Shown here: positions 25,885-35,700 of the stretch, piece after piece
Layout: the number at the start of each line of letters is the position of its first letter
Numbering within the stretch: position 1 is the first letter of the stretch
Assembly: GCA_019722365.1 (NCBI GenBank)
Contig: JADFUC010002054.1
Coordinates: forward strand, 248,001 to 312,000
Direction of reading: 5' to 3'
Length of the DNA: 64,000 nucleotides
Origin: Lithospermum erythrorhizon
Lineage: Eukaryota > Streptophyta > Magnoliopsida > Boraginales > Boraginaceae
The notes under the pieces: model-generated
The model's database searches: none
What the model was told of the DNA's origin: nothing
Seen by the model: the letters and a program-made list of their open reading frames with translations, nothing else
Translations under genes and position numbers: made by a program

Positions 25885-26205
25885 ACACGATCAAAGAATT
25901 ATTTGTTAAGCTCGATCTTAAAGGTAAGTATAGCTTATGGATTTGTTTGATACAAAACATTGAATGTGATTTGCTTGAGACTTTACTAGATTGTGGGTTA
26001 TTGAATTGGTTTATTAATGGCCGTTTTGCATATCTTAGTGGTCTCACGATTTTACGTCCCTCGAAGGAATACTCTATTTGCCCGTCCCCAGATCCGCTCC
26101 TGGATTGCCTATCTGCACTTCTGATGAGCCGAGCTTTGTTTTGGGTAGCTAACAGTGATAGTAAGCCTATAAATTCTGGATAGCGATAATGTTCGAAGAG
26201 TTAAA
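25885..26205 (+). pseudogene. LINE ORF1 (DUF4283) fragment, first copy
   Basis: Aligns nearly base for base with 31285-31605. Readable residues include LFVKLDLKGKYSL, LLNWFINGRFAYL and NVRRVK. Several single-base differences break the frame here but not in the second copy. Homology to the second copy ends at 26205, immediately at a 17-bp palindrome (AACCCGATGATCGGGTT, 26204-26220), after which copia sequence begins. Confidence 0.75.
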
Positions 26206-26944
26206 CCCGATGATCGGGTTAAATCGTGATAGGAATGAAAACACATTTATGTGCGATATCATTTTACGAGAGGTGAAAAGAGGATTAAAGACAAAAGTGG
26301 AGTCTGCCAGGATAACCCGGTGATATGTTTCACGGCAGTTCTGAGAACAAGTTCGCAATTAATACGGACTTGAATATTAAGAAGCGGTTGGTGCCGTGGT
26401 TGGAGTAGCGTTTGAGGCGAAACCACGTCGGTGCATCTGGCGTCTATTATTCTCGACAGCGTCGATGCTTGTTAGTACATCGGTGCATTATTTTGAGCAT
26501 TCTTTTTTGGAGGAAGTTTTACGTTTATCGATATGCGTGGAAGATTCAAGTCGAGGTAGAGATTTAGCCGAGAATTGTGACTTTCGCTCATATCGGAGGA
26601 GTGCATCATATTTGTCCCTCTTATCTTTACCACATATATCACGATAGTATATGGGTTTATTTTACGTACCAAATAGCTTAAAGTTTACATTAAGACTCTT
26701 GTGGCATTCTTTCAACTATTTCTTTTAATGCATTTTAGCTTCCGAATTATAGTGAAAATTTACGGGTCGCTACTGAGTAGTTAATGCAAGACACATGGAT
26801 TGCAGAGATACGAAGTTAAATTTGCGGTGTTATTTATTTTCTTACGTATTTCTTTTACGTAATTTGTCATCCTAGTTTATGCTCTGTTATAATAATGCTC
26901 GAGCTGAATCGGTATCCGGCGAAGGCGATGGGTGAGTAAAAGGT

Positions 26945-27907
26945 TTGGAAGTAGATAAGTTTAATGGAGATAGTTTTCGATCGCGAATCAAAGGTGAGGG
27001 CATTATTAGGCGAGAGGGGATGCGGTCTCCTCTTACAGAAAATCCGCTGCACGGTTCGGAGAAAAACGAGGGATTCACTTGGGAGAAGAGCACGCTCAAT
27101 GTTGTTGTTATGCGGAGGATGAGATTATTACGGAAGTTTACGAGCCCAGACGGCTGGCATATTGTAGGCTAAAGTGGAGCTTAACTTGACAAGTTACTAA
27201 AACAACGTATGTTATGCGAGGAAAGATGCGTCCTTAAAGACCACTTAGATAAACTAAATACGATATTACTAGATTTCGCGTAATATTGATGTTTATATTG
27301 ATGATGAGGATCTTTACTTGAATGCAGTAGTTCTTTACCGGCATCATATGAAAATTTTAAGGAATCTATGACTAATGGTAAAGACTCTATAACTCTAGAA
27401 GAAGTTAGAGCTGCTCTTCATAACAGGGAATTGAGACATAGCTGTAGTGGTTCTAGTTTGGATACTCAAGCTGTTGGGTTATTCCTTGATAATGTCAGAG
27501 ATTTGTTAAAGGGAAAAAGAAGTTTCTAAGAAACAATTCAAACGGGTTCGAAACTAGGGGAATGTATGTCATTCTTTGGCAGGAGGAACGTTAGGCGGTG
27601 TCCTAAGAAGAGGCAGGGGCAATTTAATGCATCTGGTACTGCTGTTGTTGCCGAGAGTAGTACAAAATCTGAGGAAGATATAGCATTAGTTGCTGATAGC
27701 CACACATTTTACACCGATGTGTGGATACTTGATTCTGGAGCATCTTATCATATTTGTCCTAAGAGGGAATGGTTTTCGACTTATGAGCAAGTAGATGGTG
27801 GTAATATTTCTATGGCCAGCCAGTTACGTTTTACAAAAGTAGTTGAGATAGGTTCTATGAATGTTAGGACTCATGATGGTAAGTTTTGTATCTTAAGAAG
27901 ATGTTAG
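26945..27907 (+). pseudogene. C3 gag and protease remnant
   Basis: The gag start reads VDKFNGDSFR (26948-26977). A second gag block, LPASYENFKESM then LTLEEVRAALHNRELRH, spans about 27338-27440. The protease frame 27566-27907 keeps the catalytic site as VWILDSGASYHICPKREWF. The zinc knuckle that should precede it is eroded to RRNVRRCPKKR (about 27581-27615). Frameshifts at about 27175-27340 and 27530 separate the blocks. Confidence 0.78.
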
Positions 27908-28099
27908 GCATGTTCCATTGATGACTAAGAATCTGATTTCTCTAAGTCTCTTTTTTAGGCGAGAAAGGGGGTTCGGTTTCAAGGTGCGAGGTGGAGTGAT
28001 AAATGTGCAAAGGGTTACGAGGTTATTACGAAATGTGTCAAAGAAAGGTACTTTGTATTTCCCTCTGAGGTCTTTGCGCTTACGGATTACGCTCTTGTT

Positions 28100-30130
28100 G
28101 CGTAAATGCATTTGTTGAAAATGATAATATGACTAAGTTGTGGCATATGAGGCTTGAGTGTACTTGATTAGAGGATCTGGTCACGGCTAGGGGCAATCTT
28201 AACTGGTGTGCAAAGTTGAAAGACTTGGGGTTTTTGTAGCGTGTCTTTGTGATATATGTGACAAATTTTCAAAAGCGACTCATAGAACAAAGGTACAACT
28301 TGGATTAAATCCGCTCCGATTGTTGGGGTCCTTCCGCGAATTGAATTTTTGGGGAGCTGCGGGTATTTTCTATAATTTGATTGATGATTATTCAAGAAGG
28401 ATGACTTAGATTAACTTTATTATGAAGCGAGGGAAAAGAGTGATGCTTTGGCCTTGATTGGAGGATTTTAGTGGAAAATCAAATAGGAAAGAAGGTCGGC
28501 GGTACGCATGCGATAACGGTCTAGAATTACGTTTGTCGAGTTTTGATGAGTTTTTGTAAGGCGGAAGGGATTGCTAGGTATCATCTTGGTTAGGCATACA
28601 CCCCAGCAGAATGGTGTAGCGAGCATTATGAATCAAACTTACTTTGGAGAGCTCGTTGTATCTTTGTCGAATCTTCCGGGTTGACGAGAATGTTTTGGGT
28701 TGAGCCCGATTGACATGGCCTGCTATCCCCGATGGCAGTGGGTCCTCAGCGCGGGTATTAATCTAAAACTCTATTGAATTGTGGTCTAATAAATTAGCGA
28801 TTACTCAGGGATTAAGTGTCTTTGGTTCTGGCTCCTTATTATCGTGAATGAGGACAAAGTTAGAACAGATAGCAAAAAGAAGAATATATTTGTATACTAT
28901 GGTGATGGTGTGAAAGGGTATTGAGTTTGATTATCTTACGAGAGGCAGTTATCATGGCCAGAAATATGATATTTGATGAGAATTCTATATTTAGATCAAC
29001 CATCGCACCAATTCTTGAAAGCGAGGAAATTGGTGTTGGGAAGCCGAGGTGGAGCAAAGACATTCGATGTTAATGGTAATGGTGAGTAGCTGTACCGATC
29101 GCGTCGGAGAAACATCAGTTCGTCCCGAATGAGCATCAGCGGTTTTGGCTCTTGGTCGCCCGAGAGAGAGCAAACTCACAGTGCACCTCCGCCGAGGTAT
29201 GGATATGAGGATATGTTGGCTTTGCTTCACAGGTTGCGAGGAGGAAGTTGATCTCGCCCAGGCAGTTTGCTACGAGAGAAGTTGTAAGCGAGTCTTAAGT
29301 GGAGTCGATGGCTTCTTTGCCATGGGAGAAAGAGATGGAATCACTCCGCCAAATCGGAACTTGGGAGTTAGCGAGACCGGTAAGAAGAAAGATTGTTCTT
29401 TACCCAGTAGATTTTCAAGCGAGGAAAGAAGGGTTGTCACCCGGATAGGGGGTTAAATATAAAGCTAGAGTGGGCTGCTTTAGAGGTTTTGATCAAAGGG
29501 AAGGAGTTGACTCTGATAGAGATTTTCTGCTTTCTAGTCAAGCACTTATCAGGGGAGTCTTCTTTGTTGTAGTTGCGCGTCGAGGACTTGGAGAACGGCG
29601 GTAGATGTCAGGCGACTTTCTTCATGGAGAGTTGGATGAAGAAATTTATATGACCCGGCCAAATGATTTTTCGAGGAACCGGAAAGGAAGATTATGTTTG
29701 ATTGAAGAAATCTTTGTATAGTTTGAAGCGCTCTCGAGGGAAGTAATCTGAGATTTGATATTTACATAGTAGAGATTGGAGTATTGAGGAGTCCGTATGA
29801 CGGTTGTGTTTAGTGTGAGGGTTAGTGATGGTTCTTATCTACTTAGTTACGTATGTGAGCGATATCTTGCGATAAATTTGGAGTTGAGAAGTACGATATT
29901 CAAAATTGAAGAGGGTTTCTTAGTCTTCGAGTTGGAAATGAAAGATTGGGTATTACAAAAGATTTTGAAATGGAGATATTTAGGGACGGAAGTCGAGGAG
30001 AAGAAGCTTTCTTATCTCGGAAAGGCTATGTTGAGAAGGTTATGTCGATTTGGTATGCATTTCTTTACTAAATGGTGGAAACTCCTAGTTTTACAAATGC
30101 GAATCTATCTACATTGCATTTACACCTAAA
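28100..30130 (+). pseudogene. C3 integrase and reverse transcriptase remnant
   Basis: The integrase carries CDICDKFSKATHRTKVQLGL (28245-28305), LIDDYSRRMT (28380-28409), a CDNGLELRL box (about 28510-28536) and a decayed HTPQQNGVA (about 28598-28620). 28850-28990 aligns with the reverse complement of C4 around 55425-55560. Reverse transcriptase pieces include YKARV (29461-29475), DEEIYMTRP (about 29636-29662) and VEIGVLRSPYDGCV (29770-29812). Stops and shifts occur every 50-100 codons. Confidence 0.72.
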
Positions 30131-30976
30131 TCATCTGGCGAGAAGGTATCGTGGAGCAGCGTACGCTATCTTGGTACGAGTTGGAAGTTTGATGTCTGTT
30201 ATAGTGCACTAGACTGATCTTTGCACATGTTGTTAGTGTTGTCGAGTAGGTTATTGGTGACCACAGGAAAAAAAGAACATTGGCGGTGTGAAGAGTTTTT
30301 TATTTATCTGAGTACCGATATTGAGTGCTTTCTTATAATTGGTGATAGTCGAGTGTTTAATTTTGAATCTACGATTACATTTATCTTTGGAGATGTAGGC
30401 GGTAGAAGATCTATGATTGGTTATGTTTTTACTGCTTGGTGGTTACATTTGTGAGTTGGAGGAATTTCTGTTGCGATCCACGGTAGGCTTTGTCTATCTT
30501 GAGCGAGTATATGGCACTTGACTGTAGGAGGGTATCGGTTGAGAGAGAAGACTAGTTAGTGATGCGGGGCTACATCCACGTCGACGGTGATATATTGTGA
30601 TAGTTTGAGTGCGTATGTTTAACCAAGGATCGGAGTTCATTATGATAGGACAAAGCGTTGATGTGTGATATCATTTGAGAGGTGAAAAGGATTAAGGTAA
30701 ATAAAGTGGTGCCGTATAACCCAGTGATATGTTTCTGAAACTGTTCCGGTGAGCAAGTTTGACATTGTTTAGACTAGCTGAATATTCGGGCGTGGTTATG
30801 CGTGGTTGGGCAACGTTTGAAGCGAGCCACGTCACAGTGCGTCTTGCGCATGCAATTCGCTATCACGAACACATGCAGTCTTGTTAGTACATCGGTGCGT
30901 TATTTTGAGCATTGTTTTTTGGAGGAAGTTTTACATTTGCTCGATGTCATGGAATATTCAAGTCGGTGTGGAGATT

Positions 30977-31284
30977 TGTCGAATTGTGACTTTCGCTCAT
31001 ATCGGACGAGTGCATATTTTGTCTGCTTAGCTTATCTATGTATATCACGATAGTATATAAGGTTTATTCTGTCTGCGAATAAACACGAAATTTAGGTAAG
31101 ACTCTTAGTAGCATTACTTGACTATTTCTTGTGTCTGTTTCTTCGCCATTCTGATTGCAATTTAAATTGGCTACGCCCATGGATTAGTCTAACGCGTCGT
31201 TAGAAATACGCGTTAGTGTTATTTGTTTCTTACGTATTTCACTACGTAATTTATTATCACCGTTTAGCGTCCCCATTCTGCTCG
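30977..31284 (+). repeat. LTR 3 of copia element C3
   Basis: Starts TGTCGAATTGTGAC after the purine-rich GGTGTGGAGATT and runs into LINE sequence at about 31285, exactly as LTR 1 does at 25885. Confidence 0.72.
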
Positions 31285-32441
31285 TGATAGATTCTTTGTT
31301 AAGCTCAATCTTAAAGGTAAGTATAACTTGTCGTTGTTTGATACCAAGCATCTCATCATTGAATGTGATTTACTTGAAGACTTTACTAGATTGTGGGTTC
31401 GACTGAATTGGTTTATTAATGGCTTCATTTTGCATATCTTCAAGTGGTCTCCTGATTTTCGTCCCTCAAAGGAATCCTCTATTTGCCTCGTCTAGATCCA
31501 CCTCCCTGGATTGCCTATCTACCTTTACAATGAGCCAGCTTTGTTTTCGGTGGCTAACACTATTGGTAAGCCTATAAGTCTGGATAGCAATAATGTTCGA
31601 AGAGTTAAACTTTGTGTTGCTAGTGTGTATGTCGAAGTGGATGTATCTAAGCCTAAAGTTGATGAGACATGGATAGGGTTTGAAAGTGATGATAATTTGC
31701 ATGAGACAACCCCTAATGCTGCTCTGGAGGATGGAGAAGTAGACACCTCCTTGAAGCAAGAAGGTTTCTGGCAAAAAGTTATTTTTGATGCTACCCCAGA
31801 TTATTGTTCTAGCTATTTCCACCTTGGTCATAAGGACACCCTTTGTAAGCATGCAAAAGGCTAGCTATTTCCACCTTGGTCATAAGGCTGTAGATCCCTC
31901 TGAGCCGCCTGCTATTTCCCGCCCCAAGCATGTTGCTCCTCCCAGGAAGGTTGTGCATAATACTATCAAGAGTGGTAAACAGACCTGGCAACCTATAGCC
32001 AAGGAGGCTAATGTGAACAAGGCTAGTACTTCTTATCAAGCTAAAATTGGAGATAGTGACTCTCTGGACTGGACAACAATAAAACCTTTGGAGAAAGAAG
32101 TCCATCCTTCCAAGTTGTTGACTAGAAAATTAACTAACTTAGCTCATGCTAAGCACTTGGTGCCTGCCTCCAACTTTCCACCCAAAAATCAAATCCTCGA
32201 GTGTACCAACAAATATCAAATACTTGAGCAACTGGACAGCTTAGGAGATGTTTGCCTGCCCTTCAAAGCTCCCTCTACACCAACATCTCCTAAGAAGCTC
32301 TTTACTCCCCCCACTGATTCTGATCCCCTGGGAGCAAAGAAACACTCTGACCCTAAGATTGGCAACCTTAGACTGCACATTGAATCTGACAGGGTTGAAG
32401 AAAGCCTGCATGTGCATGAGATGTGCAGGAAGAAGAACTGA
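31285..32441 (+). pseudogene. LINE ORF1, DUF4283 and zinc-knuckle protein, frameshifted
   Basis: 31285-31864 encodes most of the DUF4283 region: KLNLKGKYNL, DLLEDFTRLWVRLNWFING, then YNEPALFSVANTIGKPISLD and NVRRVKLCVASVYVEVDVSK. A knuckle follows (YCSSYFHLGHKDTLC, with Tyr where the second Cys is usual). A 52-bp direct duplication (copies start 31809 and 31861) shifts the frame. The Pro/Lys-rich C-terminal part continues in another frame to 32441. Upstream sequence is lost to the copia insertion. ORF1 proteins of this type bind LINE RNA; this copy cannot make a whole one. Confidence 0.8.
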
Positions 32442-32639
32442 GGGATAATGTTGACTCTAAGGCTGATGACCTTGTTTCTTCATTATCAACTGTGGAAAAT
32501 GAAGGAAAAGGTAAAGGGCATTGCCCTCCTGCTCTTAGAGCAGCAGCCAGCTACAAGATGACAAGGCTCCACTTACATCTGCTCAGGATTGTCAGGTTTT
32601 GGAAGGTCTTAGTATGGAGGTAATTCCCCCTCCCAAATG

Positions 32640-34078
32640 ATGTCTGAAAAAATTATGTGTTGAAATATTTGTGGTATTGGAAATTCAGCAAGATGTAGAC
32701 GAATTAAATCTTTAAAGAAAACTCATAAGTTTGATTTATTATTCATTCAAGAACCTAAGATTCCGGCTGATAGAATTCAAAAATACATTAGGAAATTCAA
32801 TTTTCATGGAGGTAGTGTTAACCAAAGTAATCGTGTTTGGATATTCTGGGGCTTAAATCATGAGATTGAGATTGTTGCGGACAACCACTACTACCTGCAT
32901 ATCAAAATGACATCTGCTACCAATGCATTACCTTATTTTGTTACTATCGTTCAGGCGACTTCTGAACCTCAAGATAGGAAAGAGCTTTGGGACGGGCTCT
33001 CTCACTTAGCCAATGACCAGCTTCCTTGGATGGTCATGGGTGACTTCAACTATATAGTGGATCCTACAGAGTCTATGGGTTGTAAGCCTCCAAAAGGTCT
33101 GGAAGACTTCACCAACTGATTGTCACTTGGACGATGCTGGTTACATTGGCTCAGCCTTTACATGGACTAATGGTGCTAAATTCAAGAGACTTGACAGAGT
33201 GCTCTCTAACCCTGGCTGTATGGATAGCTTCTCTAATATTGTGGTTAGGCACTTGGCTAGAACTGGATCAGACCATGCTCCTCTTTTGGTGGATTGTAGG
33301 GGTTTCAGTGAGGCTCCTAAATCCTCATTCAGATTCCAAAACATGTGGCTGCATCACCAAGATTTTATAAGAGTTGTTGCAGAGGATTGGAACAACCAGT
33401 TTATGGGGAACCTATATTTGTCCTCTGGCAGAAACTTAAAAGGCTAAAGGCTACTTTGAAGAAATGGAACAAAGAAACATTTGGCAACATCTTCTCACTT
33501 GTTGAACAAGCTGAAGATGAGGTTGTAAGATTTGAGCATCTCTTTGAACAGTCCAACTCACCAACTGACAGGGAAGCTCTACACAAGGCTCAGGCTGAAC
33601 ATCTTAGGTGCAAAGCTTTAGAGGAGGAATATTGGGGACAGCTCAGTGGCATTAGATGAATTAAGGAGGGAGACTAACCTACTAAAGTGTTTCACTCCTT
33701 TGTCAAGAGGAAGAGAAAAAAGAATTACATTGCAGGATCTATGGTTGATGGGGATTGTATCACTGAGAAGACTGAACTGGCTGCATCTGTAGTGAATTTT
33801 TATAAGGAGTTATTTCAGGAGGAGATTGCCTCTCCTCTGGAGGATCAACTTGTAGACTGTATTCCTGAGTTGGTTACTGCAGAGGACAATGGAATGCTTG
33901 TTACTCACTGCATTGATAAAATGAAGGGGAGGAGACAATGTTATGTTGAAATTGGATATGACCAAGGCTTTTCATAAGCTGTCCTGGGATTTTCTCAAGT
34001 TTATACTTGTCAGGTTTGGCTTCTCAGCTAGATGGATTCAATTGATCATGCACTGTGTGAGTCAGTCTTGATTTTCTG
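32640..34078 (+). pseudogene. LINE ORF2: endonuclease and start of reverse transcriptase, truncated
   Basis: ORF2 starts MSEKIMC at 32640, with a stop (TGA at 32661) where Trp is normal. The endonuclease motifs are readable: LFIQEPKI (32738-32761), VMGDFNYIVDP (33034-33066) and SDHAPLLVDC (33268-33297), the catalytic Asp/His set of the EEP fold. The linker (33345-33659) includes LKRLKATLKKWNKETFGNI. The reverse transcriptase begins with DMTKAFHKLSWDFL (about 33958-33999) and ends abruptly near 34078, before the catalytic YADD region. Frameshifts lie near 33116, 33440, 33659 and 33930. No poly-A tail follows. Confidence 0.82.
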
Positions 34079-35700
34079 TCATGATTGTATCGTGCATCGC
34101 ACATCTCATTTACTAGTTGATAAAATAAAACTCTACTTGCTAATTTTGGGACAAAGTGGTTGAACTACTTAATGAGGAAGAAGTGTCCAATTTGGTTTAA
34201 GACTTTATCTAAAGATAAGTTTTAATCATGATAAGGTAGAATTGGATTAGGATTTGTATTTAGAGTTTGTATAAAATTCAAGTTATATGTTTATAATTAC
34301 AAGAGTGTTTCATGATTAATCATCACATGTTATTATTATCAAAACATAAATCTTCCATCACAAGAAAGAAAGCAAAACTGCCCCCCTCCCCTTAGGAAAA
34401 CCTCATAGTCGAACACCTTTGTTAGGGTTTTGATTGTTTTTCTTTTTCTTTTTCATAAGCTCTAGAAAGCTGCACGTGCGGGACTCAATCTCTTCCGGTG
34501 TGGATACATTCTAGAGGCACAACAACTTGGGGCGCTTGGATTGAAGAATTATGTTTTTTATATCCGAAAGAATTGTTGATAGCTTCCGCTGCTTCATTGA
34601 AAGACCACTAATCTTTTATATTCGAATTTTAACGTATAAAATGATCCGGGAACTAATGATTAATATCAATTAAGTTTGTTGTTTTAGTCATTAGAACCCT
34701 TCAATATATTCCCTAGTTTAATCATAAATGACAATTAGGTAAATGAGTTTTTCATTTTACCTTATTTGGTCCTTCAACTAATTTTAATAAACTCAACTAC
34801 CGTTATACCATCAAATACTTAATACTTTATTATATTTTATATTAAAACTTTGTTTGTATAATGATAAAATACTTCATAGATAAATATATCTACATCTCAG
34901 CTCCCACAACACCAATTTTATTTTAAATCGTTTCGTTTTAATTAGCGATAAATATATCTACGTCTACACTCCTTGGCCTTGATTTCATTTACTTTCATTA
35001 CTCCTCATTTGAATTTTCAAATTAGTAAATAAATCTAAATACAACCAGAACACCATTTCATATTTAATTCCATTTTCACCATTTTAATTTTCAAATCAAT
35101 CAATAAATATCTCTGCAATGCTCGGCTCCTGCCAGGCAAATATGCATAACGTAAGGTTTTGTTAATGTACCGTGTTTTTATAATGTTAATACACGTCGTA
35201 TGTTGAAAAGTTGTATGTATCGTCATCCAAAAACAGGAATCTGCTTGTGAATAGATAAAAATAGATAGAGATGCTTTTCGCTCGCGACACCAATTTCGAA
35301 TTTCATTTCAATTAATTCTCACCATTTTCATTTCAAATTAGTCAATAAATCTCAATACATACCCACTCCCACTCCCACACACCAAAATAGTGAATTCCAG
35401 GAGAATAAATGACTGTTTCTCGCAAGTGAAACTACCTCAATCACTACAAATGTTGGGGGTATTATCGTAATTTCATACATAAAAAACACTATTTGGGTGT
35501 GCATATAACAGCTCACACCTACATTTCATTGCCCTTTTTATTCCATTCCCATCATTTACTTTTTCAAATCAGTCCCCACCAAATTTCTCCCCCCACCTTC
35601 AAGCACAAACCTAATCCCCCCTCCCCCACTCTCTCACCTCACCTCCTTCGCCGCATTCTCCCCCCCAATCTTTATTCTTCCATTTCCCCCAATTACCAAA
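34079..35700. other. NUP1 upstream region with LTR-like remnant
   Basis: 34130-34560 has LTR-like texture (leader with TCTCTTCCGGTGTGG near 34490) but no assigned partner. 34570-35390 is AT-rich with repeated words such as AATAAATCT. 35390-35700 should hold the NUP1 promoter and 5' untranslated region; 35560-35700 is pyrimidine-rich, as is common in plant leaders. Confidence 0.4.

Larger units (their letters stand above)
26206..31284 (+). mobile_element. Copia element C3 with an extra 3' tail in front (LTR-sharing tandem remnant)
   Basis: Order: copia RNase H tail and 3' non-coding (26230-26564), LTR 2 (26565-about 26900), primer-binding remnant GGTATCCGGCG (26909-26919), gag (26945-27560), protease (27566-27907), integrase (about 28100-28960), reverse transcriptase (about 29290-30130), RNase H (about 30200-30790), polypurine tract (about 30966-30976) and LTR 3 (30977-31284). 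The tail before LTR 2 duplicates 30636-30976. A normal element has no such tail ahead of its 5' LTR, so the array arose by recombination between copies. Coding frames are broken throughout. Confidence 0.8.

Noticed and set aside
26867..27172. Several overlapping frames on both strands around the C3 gag start
   Set aside because: Only the plus-strand VDKFNGDSF frame matches copia gag. The others are shadows.
28860..29063. Similar antisense frames at 28860-29063 (minus) and 55316-55546 (plus), which could suggest a hidden conserved protein
   Set aside because: Both are antisense to the integrase linker of the same copia family. The similarity follows from element homology.
31532..31746. Possible tRNA or other small RNA genes anywhere in the window
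   Set aside because: I looked for tRNA A- and B-box patterns and rRNA-like blocks and found none that could be folded convincingly by eye. A tRNAscan-SE run would settle it.
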